Shown here piece after piece: positions 27,752-35,557 of a DNA stretch of 64,000 nt. The translations under genes and the position numbers were made by a program. The notes under the pieces were generated by a model. The model made no database searches. It saw only the letters and a list, made by a program, of their open reading frames with translations, and had not been told where the DNA came from. The DNA is from Symmachiella macrocystis (GTDB lineage: Bacteria > Planctomycetota > Planctomycetia > Planctomycetales > Planctomycetaceae). Location of the stretch: contig NZ_SJPP01000001.1 of NCBI RefSeq assembly GCF_007860075.1, positions 1,696,501 through 1,760,500 on the forward strand, given 5' to 3'. Position 1 is the stretch's first letter. Each line of letters opens with the position of its first letter.

Positions 27752-28267
27752 ATGTCCGACAAGCGCCGCCAATACGACAACCAACTCTACTGCCACTTTG
27801 TGACGTTCTCGTGCCATGGACGCCGCAGGCTACTCGATGAAGATCAACCGAAGAAAATTCTGCTCGGACAGTTAAACTCGCAATTGCAAGACCGCTCCGC
27901 GACGTGTGTGGGTTTCGTGGTGATGCCCGACCATATGCACGCCGTGATCCGATTCTCGGAGACCGGCCAATTGAGCCGCTTCATCCAACACTGGAAACGT
28001 CTTTCGAGCCACGCAATCCGAAAATGGTACCGCGAGGGAAACTCAGCCTATTTCCAAAACAGTGAGGTACCCGACCGCATCTGGACGCCGAAGTATTACT
28101 CGTTTGAGATTTATTCCGAGGCAAAGCTCTCAGGAAAACTGGAGTACATGCACCGGAATCCTGTGCGCGCCGGTTTGGTGCAGAAATGTGCTGTTTGGAA
28201 ATGGAGTTCCGCACGCTGGTATTTGGAGAAGAGAACCGTAGGCGTGCCGATTAGTTGGGTCGCCTAA
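27752..28267 (+). CDS. REP-associated tyrosine transposase (RAYT, Y1_Tnp family)
   Basis: 171 residues. The Y1/IS200-like fold shows HFVTFSCHGRRRLLDE at the N-terminus, the HUH-type pair in MPDHMHAVIRF (about 70-80), and FEIYSEAKLSGKLEYMHRNPVRAGLV, whose Tyr near residue 130 matches the nucleophile region. RAYTs are single-copy relatives of IS200 transposases that are thought to move or maintain REP palindromes. Here REP-like palindromes lie on both sides, as expected for this family. Confidence 0.9.
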   Translation: MSDKRRQYDNQLYCHFVTFSCHGRRRLLDEDQPKKILLGQLNSQLQDRSATCVGFVVMPDHMHAVIRFSETGQLSRFIQHWKRLSSHAIRKWYREGNSAYFQNSEVPDRIWTPKYYSFEIYSEAKLSGKLEYMHRNPVRAGLVQKCAVWKWSSARWYLEKRTVGVPISWVA

Positions 28268-28617
28268 ATTGAACCTCTCCTGCCGACTTCGTCGGCCCCG
28301 AAAGAATCTTTCGGGGCCACCCCTGCGTCCATGTGACGCCTTATTGCCTTGAGCCACTCGGTAAACGTCATGCTGTCTCCGGGAGGATAATAGCCACAAT
28401 ACAGTTCTGACACCATGTAACGTTCAAGGGCTGAGTCGTCCAGATATTCGGAAATAATGGCACTTATGTCGTCACAGACAGATTTCACCATGTCTTTCGA
28501 CTCGGAACACACGAAGGCTTCAACTACTGACTCCCAGGAATCATGTTCGGCATCCCAATCTTGGTGAAAATACGCTCCACAAAGGTAACGCAATGGAGAA
28601 TGCCTAATTTCGTTCAT
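28264..28617 (-). CDS. CdiI-type immunity protein, C-terminus formed by REP element
   Basis: 117 residues from the ATG at 28617 (MNEIRHSPLRYLCGAYFHQDW), preferred over the frame start at 28662 because the family begins this way. The pattern YLCGAYFHQDW...SWESVVEAFV is typical of the CdiI_2 contact-dependent-inhibition immunity family; the rest is acidic and helical. It is normally a cytoplasmic protein binding a CdiA toxin tail. No CdiA or other toxin is present in the window. The last ~20 codons run through the REP palindrome at 28282-28318, so the natural C-terminus is probably replaced. Confidence 0.72.
   Translation of the reverse strand: MNEIRHSPLRYLCGAYFHQDWDAEHDSWESVVEAFVCSESKDMVKSVCDDISAIISEYLDDSALERYMVSELYCGYYPPGDSMTFTEWLKAIRRHMDAGVAPKDSFGADEVGRRGSI
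28282..28318. repeat. REP-like palindromes, copy 2
   Basis: Two adjacent palindromes: GCCGAC-TTC-GTCGGC (28282-28296) and a 25-base one, 28294-28318, with 12-bp arms (GGCCCCGAAAGA / TCTTTCGGGGCC) around one A. The second core is also in copy 3 and, with small changes, upstream of the RAYT. The first reappears at 28678-28692 in inverted form. Confidence 0.75.
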
Positions 28618-28677
28618 GGTTCCGAGTATCCTGAAATATGCGATAACCGCAGTGTGTCCCAAAAAGGTTCTTTCTTG

Positions 28678-28774
28678 GCCGACGAAGTCGGCAAGGGATC
28701 CGTTGTTTTCCCCAGGCTCCGCGCAATCCCTCCTGCGGCTGCGCCGCCCCGAAAGAATCTTTCGGGGCCACCCC
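28678..28774. repeat. REP-like palindromes, copy 3
   Basis: GCCGAC-GAA-GTCGGC at 28678-28692, then about 40 bases, then CCTGCGGCTGCGCCGC running into the palindrome GCCCCGAAAGA-A-TCTTTCGGGGC at 28746-28768 and CCACCCC. Compared with copy 2 the two palindromes are further apart. The stretch 28731-28774 is the reverse complement of the upstream element at 27615-27660. Confidence 0.72.
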
Positions 28775-28778
28775 GACG

Positions 28779-29096
28779 TTACTTAATTCGCCGTATTGAC
28801 AACCATCGCGTCAGAAACGCGAGCGGGAGCAAGACTGTGTTAATCAACAGGACCCGCATCCACACGCCGAAATGAAAGACAACGTCCATATCGGGAGTGC
28901 CGTTCCATCCAGGCGCATGCATCGCTGTTTGAATCCACTGGAGATCATACCAGATAACGACGAACGCAATCGCTATGTGCCCAGCAATAATACCCCAACC
29001 ACGTGCGAAGTAGGCAGCGAGAACCGTGATCGAAAGATAAAGCGACCACGCGAGCAGCGAATAGGAAACAAGTTGCGAGAGTGCCCATTCCATCAT
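28779..29096 (-). CDS. Small hypothetical membrane protein
   Basis: 105 residues with three likely membrane helices: about 8-30 (LVSYSLLAWSLYLSITVLAAY), 34-50 (WGIIAGHIAIAFVVIW) and 78-95 (WMRVLLINTVLLPLAFL), and a basic end (RWLSIRRIK). No family recognised. The composition is that of a real membrane protein. It lies between REP copy 3 and the helical-repeat gene. Confidence 0.55.
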   Translation of the reverse strand: MMEWALSQLVSYSLLAWSLYLSITVLAAYFARGWGIIAGHIAIAFVVIWYDLQWIQTAMHAPGWNGTPDMDVVFHFGVWMRVLLINTVLLPLAFLTRWLSIRRIK

Positions 29097-29168
29097 TGGT
29101 TTAGCCTACGTCGCCTAATAGGGTTTCGGCTGACAAAATGGAGTCGGTAGGCGGGAGTTTGCCCTGCG

Positions 29169-30947
29169 TCACTGTGCTGCGCTCAAGTGCGCCGACAGTC
29201 CCAATATCCCGTATGCCCTTACCATTGTGGATTCGTGACCCTCCACCCATTTCAACGTCGTCTGCCAGTTCTTCGGCGTTTCGTCGTCGCGGCAAACGCA
29301 AAATAAGGCCACTGCGTGTAAATATTCATCGTTGATAACGTTGCATACCGCGTGAGCTTCATTACCTCGTCCGCCTGATAAACACCCAACCACTATATTC
29401 AATGCATAAACGTCTTTGGTCATTGTGTCAGCAGCATCCGCAGTCTCCCATATGCGAAGTGCCGCATTGATATTGCCCTCTTTTGCGTACCCCTGTGCAG
29501 TTCTCGACAACGCCATGCGTTTTTGCGACTTGAGTGAAATAGTGTTTGCAATTGATTCGGCCTCTTGCGGGAATCCGTGTTGCGCCATCGAGCTCGACAC
29601 TACATTTTTTGCCGCGTCATTCCAGGCACCCCCGTCCGCTTCGCCACCGAGTGCGTTGCGGAAATTGCCCAAGGCCAAGTCTTTCATTCCCAAAACGCTG
29701 GCTTGCAATTCAGCAAGCGCACGGTATTGGTATTGGCGATGAGCAAAGCGAATCTCTTTTTTCGTATTTGTGTGGTATGTATCGAATAGGAACGTCATAT
29801 CATCGCCGAGCGACAAAGCATACCATAGTGTCATAATGTCTCTGAGACTCGCATTGGCTGCGGTTATGGATTCAATCTCCAAAACGGTTTCATAGGCCTT
29901 CCGCAAGACTTGCCGCGAACTTTTTGCGTCGCCGGCCCGTTGACGAATCTTCGCCAGCGTAACGTACCCTTGTGCTTTTTGCGCGATAATGGGTATTTCT
30001 TCAACGACCCGTATCGCTGAGCCAAGCTCACCTTTATTCGCCAGCGCTGCCGCTATTTGTTCAGAACTGCCATGGTAAAGCGACTCACGCTCAATTTGGG
30101 CTCGGACTATTTCTGCTTTGCGAACTCTCCCTACTCTGCACAACGATTCCACAATTGCATCGTAAGCCATATCTTTATTGAGTCGATCTTGTATTTTATC
30201 GGCCGTCGCAATCGCTTGTTCGTAATACTTTGTCACATCCTCTGTGTAGTCGCATTGAAATGCTTCTTCTGCGACTTCGCAAGATTGCCGACCATCGTCA
30301 CTTCCATCTTTAATGGCTGACAAAGTTTTTGCTGCGTCCCTTAGATGTGAACGACAACTTGTAAAGTCACCCAACTGTCGCTCTTGTTTTGCCATGCGCA
30401 AGTAAAGCGACGCCTGCAGAATGGGCCTGTCGATGGTCGCAATCAGATGAGTAGCTCTATCAAAATGTCCGTTATCAATCAGTGCCTCCGCCAAATTAGC
30501 CAAGTGTCCGAAGTTCTTGTCCGCGTTCGTACACCACGTAACGATTTCTTGTGCTTCGTCGAAAAGACCGGCGCGGACAGCCAATTGGACAAACGGCTCC
30601 TCAAATCGCACCACATCAACGCTGGAAGATAGACCTAAGTCATACTGAGCAAGGAGGCTATTATACTCCCGAAAGGTTAACCTTGAATTGCGACAGCGCT
30701 CTAATTCCTCGAAAGCATGTCGTACCAAGTGACGGACGTCATCAACCGTCGCGGACGTAGGAACCTCGTCCGCCTTCAAACGCCTTTGTTGAAGCAGCGA
30801 AACCTCGTTCATTACCATATCCGCCGTCTTAGAGGAGGCAATAGCCCCCTCTTTGCTTCGGGACTGAACGCCAACACTGTAAATCAACCCCGTGATTACA
30901 AGTGCAGCAAACAGGCACGAGTATAAGTATTTCTGTGGTTGCGGCAT
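29169..30947 (-). CDS. Membrane-anchored helical-repeat (TPR-like) protein of unknown function
   Basis: 592 residues from the ATG at 30947 (MPQPQKYLYSCLFAALVITG), giving one N-terminal membrane helix; the frame reaches 30977. The rest is soluble and helical with many TPR/SEL1-like hairpins (AVRAGLFDEAQEIVTWC, EALIDNGHFDRATHLIAT, LRMAKQERQLGDFTSCRSHL, LAKIRQRAGDAKSSRQVLRK, YAKEGNINAALRIWETA). Cysteines are scattered. The base composition is lower in GC than the flanking housekeeping genes by eye. No enzymatic motif is visible. Anchored, facing the periplasm or cytoplasm (undetermined). Confidence 0.75.
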   Translation of the reverse strand: MPQPQKYLYSCLFAALVITGLIYSVGVQSRSKEGAIASSKTADMVMNEVSLLQQRRLKADEVPTSATVDDVRHLVRHAFEELERCRNSRLTFREYNSLLAQYDLGLSSSVDVVRFEEPFVQLAVRAGLFDEAQEIVTWCTNADKNFGHLANLAEALIDNGHFDRATHLIATIDRPILQASLYLRMAKQERQLGDFTSCRSHLRDAAKTLSAIKDGSDDGRQSCEVAEEAFQCDYTEDVTKYYEQAIATADKIQDRLNKDMAYDAIVESLCRVGRVRKAEIVRAQIERESLYHGSSEQIAAALANKGELGSAIRVVEEIPIIAQKAQGYVTLAKIRQRAGDAKSSRQVLRKAYETVLEIESITAANASLRDIMTLWYALSLGDDMTFLFDTYHTNTKKEIRFAHRQYQYRALAELQASVLGMKDLALGNFRNALGGEADGGAWNDAAKNVVSSSMAQHGFPQEAESIANTISLKSQKRMALSRTAQGYAKEGNINAALRIWETADAADTMTKDVYALNIVVGCLSGGRGNEAHAVCNVINDEYLHAVALFCVCRDDETPKNWQTTLKWVEGHESTMVRAYGILGLSAHLSAAQ

Positions 30948-31054
30948 GTTGTGTGCCTCATAGCCCAGTTCTTGCAACGAATTCCTGCATTCTCACTCGC
31001 ATCTTGGGTTATCCATTTTCATCAATGGGCAGCACGATCTATTCTGCCACCCTT

Positions 31055-31080
31055 TCATCCGTGTTCATCCGTGGCTAAAA
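31055..31080. repeat. Dispersed repeat, TCATCCGTGTTCATCCGTGG family
   Basis: The clearest copy: TCATCCGTGTTCATCCGTGG then CTAAAA, just after the purU-like stop. Other copies are at 13151, 37139 (inverted) and 37291. Confidence 0.65.
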
Positions 31081-31082
31081 AC

Positions 31083-31952
31083 TCACCCGCCCGCACCCGT
31101 CGCCACCACGCGGTGGAAGTGCAACTCCACTTCGCGATCCACCACCCGCCGCAAACCTTCGACCAAGCAGGTTGGTTCGTGGTCTGATTCGCCGATGCGG
31201 ATGATTTCTTGGAGCGGCGTGCCGGGGGTGACGGTGAAGGTGGCTTGGTGGATCGTTTGATTGCCGGCGTCGAGTTCGGGGACGATGAAGTGGATTGTCG
31301 CTCCGTAGGTCAGCATGCGGTGTTCGAAGGCGTCTTGGTAGGGGCGGAAGCCGGGGAACGGTGGCAGTAAGCCGTGATGCAGGTTGATAATCCGTCCTCC
31401 TGCGAATCTCCAACAGGTGCTTGCCGGCAAAATCCGCATGTAGCGCGCCAGCACGATGTAATCGACGTCGTATTCGTCGAAAACCTCCACCATACGATCG
31501 TTGTCGGGATTTCCTTTTCCGTCCCCCACCATTTGCCAATCGACGCCAAACTGCTCCGCCACCCCCTGCACTGCACTGCGGTTGCCAAGCATCACCACCG
31601 GATCGGCCTTAATACGGCCATCACGAATCGCGCGCAAGACCGCCAGTGCCGGTTCGGGGCGATAGGTTGTACAGATCGCCAGCCGCGGCTTTCTGGATGG
31701 CTGCGGCCGTGACCAAGTACGAATCGACAATCCGGTCTGCTGGCCAATCTCATTCATCTTCTCCCGTAATTCATCCACCGATGGCGAATCGCTCGGCCAT
31801 TCGATGCGAAGCAACATGGCAAAGATCCGCTCCGCATCATGATCGTACATCTGGATTTCACTGATGTTGGCTCCCGATGTAGAAACATGATGCACAATCG
31901 GATCGGCCAACCCACGATTATCCGGTCCGACGGCGGTGATGATGACTTGCAT
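31083..31952 (-). CDS. purU: Formyltetrahydrofolate deformylase-like protein
   Basis: 289 residues, the family length. An N-terminal ACT domain (about 1-80, ITAVGPDNRGLADPIVHHV) is followed by the formyltransferase-fold catalytic domain with the INLHH motif (Asn and His of the active site) at about 196-200, GFRPYQDAFE, YGATIHFI and the Asp in PELDAGNQ. PurU releases formate from 10-formyl-THF for purine synthesis. Two departures from the textbook pattern, HHG for HHS and DAGNQTI for DEGPII, suggest a diverged enzyme. Confidence 0.85.
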   Translation of the reverse strand: MQVIITAVGPDNRGLADPIVHHVSTSGANISEIQMYDHDAERIFAMLLRIEWPSDSPSVDELREKMNEIGQQTGLSIRTWSRPQPSRKPRLAICTTYRPEPALAVLRAIRDGRIKADPVVMLGNRSAVQGVAEQFGVDWQMVGDGKGNPDNDRMVEVFDEYDVDYIVLARYMRILPASTCWRFAGGRIINLHHGLLPPFPGFRPYQDAFEHRMLTYGATIHFIVPELDAGNQTIHQATFTVTPGTPLQEIIRIGESDHEPTCLVEGLRRVVDREVELHFHRVVATGAGG

Positions 31953-31960
31953 GGCATTTC

Positions 31961-32128
31961 CAGTAGGCAGTAGACAGTAGACAGAAAAAAGTGGTTAGTG
32001 GCCAGTGGCCAGAGGTTGCGCCAGGATAGTCTTGGGGCTTAGTTGCGCCATTCCTATAGCCTAAGGTCTAAAGCCTAAAGCCTCTTTCCTCAAGCCTGTC
32101 CCCTCACGCCTCATGCCTGGCCCCTTAG
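31961..32128. repeat. Cluster of short phrase repeats
   Basis: GTAGGCAGTAGACAGTAGACAG (31963-31984 region), TTAGTGGCCAGTGGCCAGAG (31995-32014), then AAGGTCTAAAGCCTAAAGCC (from 32063) and TCAAGCCTGTCCCCTCACGC with CTCATGCCTGG (to 32120). The last phrase recurs at 55276-55312 and the CAGTGGCCAGTG phrase at 47212-47245. Confidence 0.6.
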
Positions 32129-32198
32129 ACTACAGGCTGTTTATGATAGCGGGGCTTGGATTAGCTGTATGACCTTTGTGATGGAATTGGAACATACG

Positions 32199-34520
32199 AT
32201 GCGGTGGAACGCAATTCTTGTTTTGTGTGTGACCTTGAGTGCTGGGTTACTGGCCGATGTGCGTGCGGCGGATCCGCCCGAGAGGATGCTGGCGATTCGT
32301 GTGACGGTCACGTCCAAGTTGCCGTTCGCCCAGGTACCGCTTGATCCGGAGATTGACTTCGCGACGGCAATCACTGAACTGGGTGCGACCGGGGTACTGG
32401 ATCCTGATTCGATTTCCGTCCACAACGTTGCAACAGGTCAAACAGTTCCGCATGCATTGCGTGAAGACTTTGCGCTTGGTGATCGGGGACGTGTGGAATG
32501 GGTGGTACGTGATCCCGCGCATACGACATATGAAATTCGCTTTAGTAGCGTCGCGCAGCGGCCTCAGGTGCAGGTGCAGAAATTCACGCCACAAATCGGT
32601 ACCGGCGATCTGTTGCGTTACAATGCTGGGGTCGGGCGACCGATCAGCCCCAGTTATCTGAGTCGGTTGATCGACATCAACGGCGACGGCCGGCGCGATT
32701 TGCTTGGTTGCTGGAATTATGCCTACCGTGCCGGTGACCCTTGGGATGGGATCATTGCGTTTCCGCGCGTAGGCGGGAAAGATGAATTGGGGTTCGGAGA
32801 GCTGACCCGCTTGCGCTATCTGGAATCCGCTGACGCTACGGAGCCTAAGCATTTCAGCTCGATTTATATGCGCGCCGATTTCGCGGATTTTAATCGTGAC
32901 GGACTCATTGATGTCGTCTATTCGCCGCGGCGGGGGGATGAGTTGCACCTCTATCTCAACAGTGGCCACAACGATGCGGGCGGATGGCCGAAGTTGGTCG
33001 CTGCGGGAAGCGTGTCGCGCCAGGGGGCCAAATGGGGCACATGCCGTGCGGTGGATCTCAACGGCGATGATGCCGTCGACTTTGTGGTGGGCGACACTTA
33101 TCTGAAGAACACTAACCCCGAGGGTTGGCCGATGCAGTTAGCGACCGCTACAAAAATTGATGCCGGACAGTCTGCGTGTTTCTTGGATGTCGACGAAGAT
33201 GGGCAGTTGGATGCAATTTGCTTGATTGACGGCTCGGACGAAGACCCCCGCGCGCGGCGTGTGGCTTGGCGAAAGAATCTGGGGGGTGATCCTCCAACAT
33301 TTGCCGCAGCGGAACGATTAAGTGACATTGCTGTGAATTGGTGCAGCGAGTTGGCGGCTGTCCCCGACGGTCCGCGCCGTGGCCTGTTGGTACAACATGA
33401 CGTCTATCAGCGCGTTTCATTTTACGAACATCAGCCGAGCGAAAATGACACCGCGCGGTTTCAACTTTTCGACGATGCCAAATCGAAGTCGGCGGTTTTA
33501 GCTTTGAGTGATCAAGCTTGGCCGTGTGTTTGTGATTGGGATGGTGATGGGGATCAAGATTTGTTGGTGGGCGGCGGATATGGATGGCCGCGGATCGTGA
33601 TCAACGAGGGAACGAACGCTCAGCCGGCTTATGCGGAAGCCAAGCAAATTTTAGCGGATGGTCAGCCGATTCGGTTGTTGCGCGACGACATCCTGGATAG
33701 CAAACATTGGCACAACATGGGTTACCCCTTTCCCGTCTACGCGGATTGGGACGGGGATGACCTGCCCGATTTGATTCTGCCCAACGAAACCAATCGGATT
33801 TTCTGGTACAAAAATATCGGTACGCGCAGCCAACCGCAATTCTCGGCGCAGCGACAAATTCTTTGCGATGGGTTTCCCGATACCCCGGCGATGATTGCCG
33901 AGTCGGCGCGATTGGCGGGGGACAAGTCCGTGCCGAACCAGCCGTATCCCTTTGAGAAGCAGCGTCCCTTCTTTTGGCGGACCGGCATTGCCGTCGCGGA
34001 TTTTAACGGTGACGGATTGTCGGACTTTATTACGCATGATGGCTTCACGCGCAAGGCGACGTTGTTCGCGCAATATCGCGACGAATCGGGCAACTTGAGG
34101 CTGCGCAAGCAGGCACCACTGAAACTGGCTGATGGACGGTTGATCGATGATGCGATCGTGGGACGGACCTCGCATTGGACGGAATCGTTTCGCGCGACGG
34201 ATTGGAATGGAGACCGGCTGCAAGATTTGATCTACAGTTGCGCCGGGACGCGACCCGAGCAAGGCAGCATCTATTTGCTAAAAAATGTGGGCACCGCCAC
34301 CGATCCGCTCTTCGATGCACCGCGGACTCTCAGTTGTTTCGGCAAGCCGATCAAAGTCACCGCGCACGGCCCGCATCCTTGGGTTGCCGATATGGATGGC
34401 GACGGTAAGCCGGACGTGCTGACGTGTGTGGAATGGAGTGTATATCCCTTTTTCAGTCATGCCGCGATCGAAATGCCCGAGCGTCCCCAACTGGAAATTG
34501 TTCCGATTGACCGTCGTTAA
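32199..34520 (+). CDS. Secreted FG-GAP/VCBS-repeat protein
   Basis: 773 residues from the ATG at 32199 (MRWNAILVLCVTLSAGLLAD), which gives a signal peptide; ATGs at 32169 and 32181 would add non-signal residues. The mature chain has a ~130-residue N-terminal domain and then repeated FG-GAP/VCBS blades with calcium-type DxNxDG loops: DINGDGRRD, DFNRDGLID, DLNGDDAVD, DVDEDGQLD, DWDGDGDQD, DWDGDDLPD, DFNGDGLSD, DWNGDRLQD, DMDGDGKPD. These form a beta-propeller outside the cell, binding glycans or proteins. No catalytic motif is seen. A sugar-isomerase-like gene follows on the same strand. Confidence 0.9.
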   Translation: MRWNAILVLCVTLSAGLLADVRAADPPERMLAIRVTVTSKLPFAQVPLDPEIDFATAITELGATGVLDPDSISVHNVATGQTVPHALREDFALGDRGRVEWVVRDPAHTTYEIRFSSVAQRPQVQVQKFTPQIGTGDLLRYNAGVGRPISPSYLSRLIDINGDGRRDLLGCWNYAYRAGDPWDGIIAFPRVGGKDELGFGELTRLRYLESADATEPKHFSSIYMRADFADFNRDGLIDVVYSPRRGDELHLYLNSGHNDAGGWPKLVAAGSVSRQGAKWGTCRAVDLNGDDAVDFVVGDTYLKNTNPEGWPMQLATATKIDAGQSACFLDVDEDGQLDAICLIDGSDEDPRARRVAWRKNLGGDPPTFAAAERLSDIAVNWCSELAAVPDGPRRGLLVQHDVYQRVSFYEHQPSENDTARFQLFDDAKSKSAVLALSDQAWPCVCDWDGDGDQDLLVGGGYGWPRIVINEGTNAQPAYAEAKQILADGQPIRLLRDDILDSKHWHNMGYPFPVYADWDGDDLPDLILPNETNRIFWYKNIGTRSQPQFSAQRQILCDGFPDTPAMIAESARLAGDKSVPNQPYPFEKQRPFFWRTGIAVADFNGDGLSDFITHDGFTRKATLFAQYRDESGNLRLRKQAPLKLADGRLIDDAIVGRTSHWTESFRATDWNGDRLQDLIYSCAGTRPEQGSIYLLKNVGTATDPLFDAPRTLSCFGKPIKVTAHGPHPWVADMDGDGKPDVLTCVEWSVYPFFSHAAIEMPERPQLEIVPIDRR

Positions 34521-34623
34521 TGGGAATGGGTGAATCGACTGTTGCGAATCGGGTCGCCGCAACATCACAATGCTAGGTCGACAGCGCTCACTGTGACTTT
34601 CCCCCAGCGGACTGAGAAGAACC

Positions 34624-35457
34624 ATGCACCTCTCATTTTACACCTACAGCTACACCGATGTCCTCGACCAGCCGATCCCCGAGACGTTGGCCTTTGCCGC
34701 CGGCGTGGGATACACGCGGGTTGATGTGTCGGGCACGCATGGCAAATCCAATGATCCCGGATCGTTTGATGCCGCGCGGCGGAAATTAACGCGTGAGACA
34801 GCGGAGCGGTTTGGCCTTCGCGTGGCGGCGGTGATTACGCATGCGGAATTGACGGGGACCATCGCCGCCGGCAAGCCGCTCGATTTGAAAGGGAGCGTTG
34901 ATTTGGCCGTCGATCTCGGCGCGCCGGTCGTCACGTTTCACATGGGTGGTCCGCAAGAGGGGATTGCCCCGGAGGCCTTGTGGAAAAAAACGGCGAAAGC
35001 AATTCGCGCTGCCGCCGATTACGGATCTTCAAAACATGTCTCTCTGGCGGTCGATGGCATTTGGCCAACCTGGATCGACGATTCGCCCGATGCTCTGCAA
35101 CGGCTATTCGACGACGTTGGCTCCGACGATTTTGGTGTGAACTTCGATCCTTGTTATTTGGAATTGATCGATGTTGACCCCGTGAAGTTTTTTGACCGTT
35201 TTGCCAAACGGATTCGGCATACGCATTTGAAAGACCACATCGGTAAGTATCCGAAATGGACGCATCATATCCCGGGACAAGGGAGCATGGATTATACGCC
35301 GTTGGTTGCCGTAGCTGCGAAACACAAATATTCCGGCGCGATGACGGTGGAATGTTTCACGAACATGGAACTTACAGAAGCAGCTCGCGTCGGTTTCCGT
35401 ACGATGACGGCTGCGGCTGAGAAAACCGGGATGAGTTTTGTGGGGGCGGCGACTTAG
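34624..35457 (+). CDS. Sugar phosphate isomerase/epimerase (TIM barrel)
   Basis: 277 residues of the xylose-isomerase-like TIM-barrel family (AP endonuclease 2 superfamily). Metal-ligand positions are seen in order: ETLAFAAGVGYTRVDVSGTH, VAAVITHAEL, VTFHMGG, VAVDGIWP (where the family has a Glu), NFDPCYLE, HTHLKDHIG and TVECFTNMEL. The cytosolic enzyme acts on a sugar or sugar phosphate; substrate unknown. It lies 103 bases downstream of the FG-GAP gene. Confidence 0.87.
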   Translation: MHLSFYTYSYTDVLDQPIPETLAFAAGVGYTRVDVSGTHGKSNDPGSFDAARRKLTRETAERFGLRVAAVITHAELTGTIAAGKPLDLKGSVDLAVDLGAPVVTFHMGGPQEGIAPEALWKKTAKAIRAAADYGSSKHVSLAVDGIWPTWIDDSPDALQRLFDDVGSDDFGVNFDPCYLELIDVDPVKFFDRFAKRIRHTHLKDHIGKYPKWTHHIPGQGSMDYTPLVAVAAKHKYSGAMTVECFTNMELTEAARVGFRTMTAAAEKTGMSFVGAAT

Positions 35458-35557
35458 TTGTTTGTGGGGAGGGGGATTGCGCAGTGGGTACTCAAAGCCG
35501 AGCTTCGGGAAATTGGGAACCAGGATGCCTTGGGTGGTGGAGCGCAGAAACCGGCGG

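Noticed and set aside
28282-28774. CRISPR array
   Set aside because: The palindromes are few, unequally spaced and linked to a RAYT; no cas genes.
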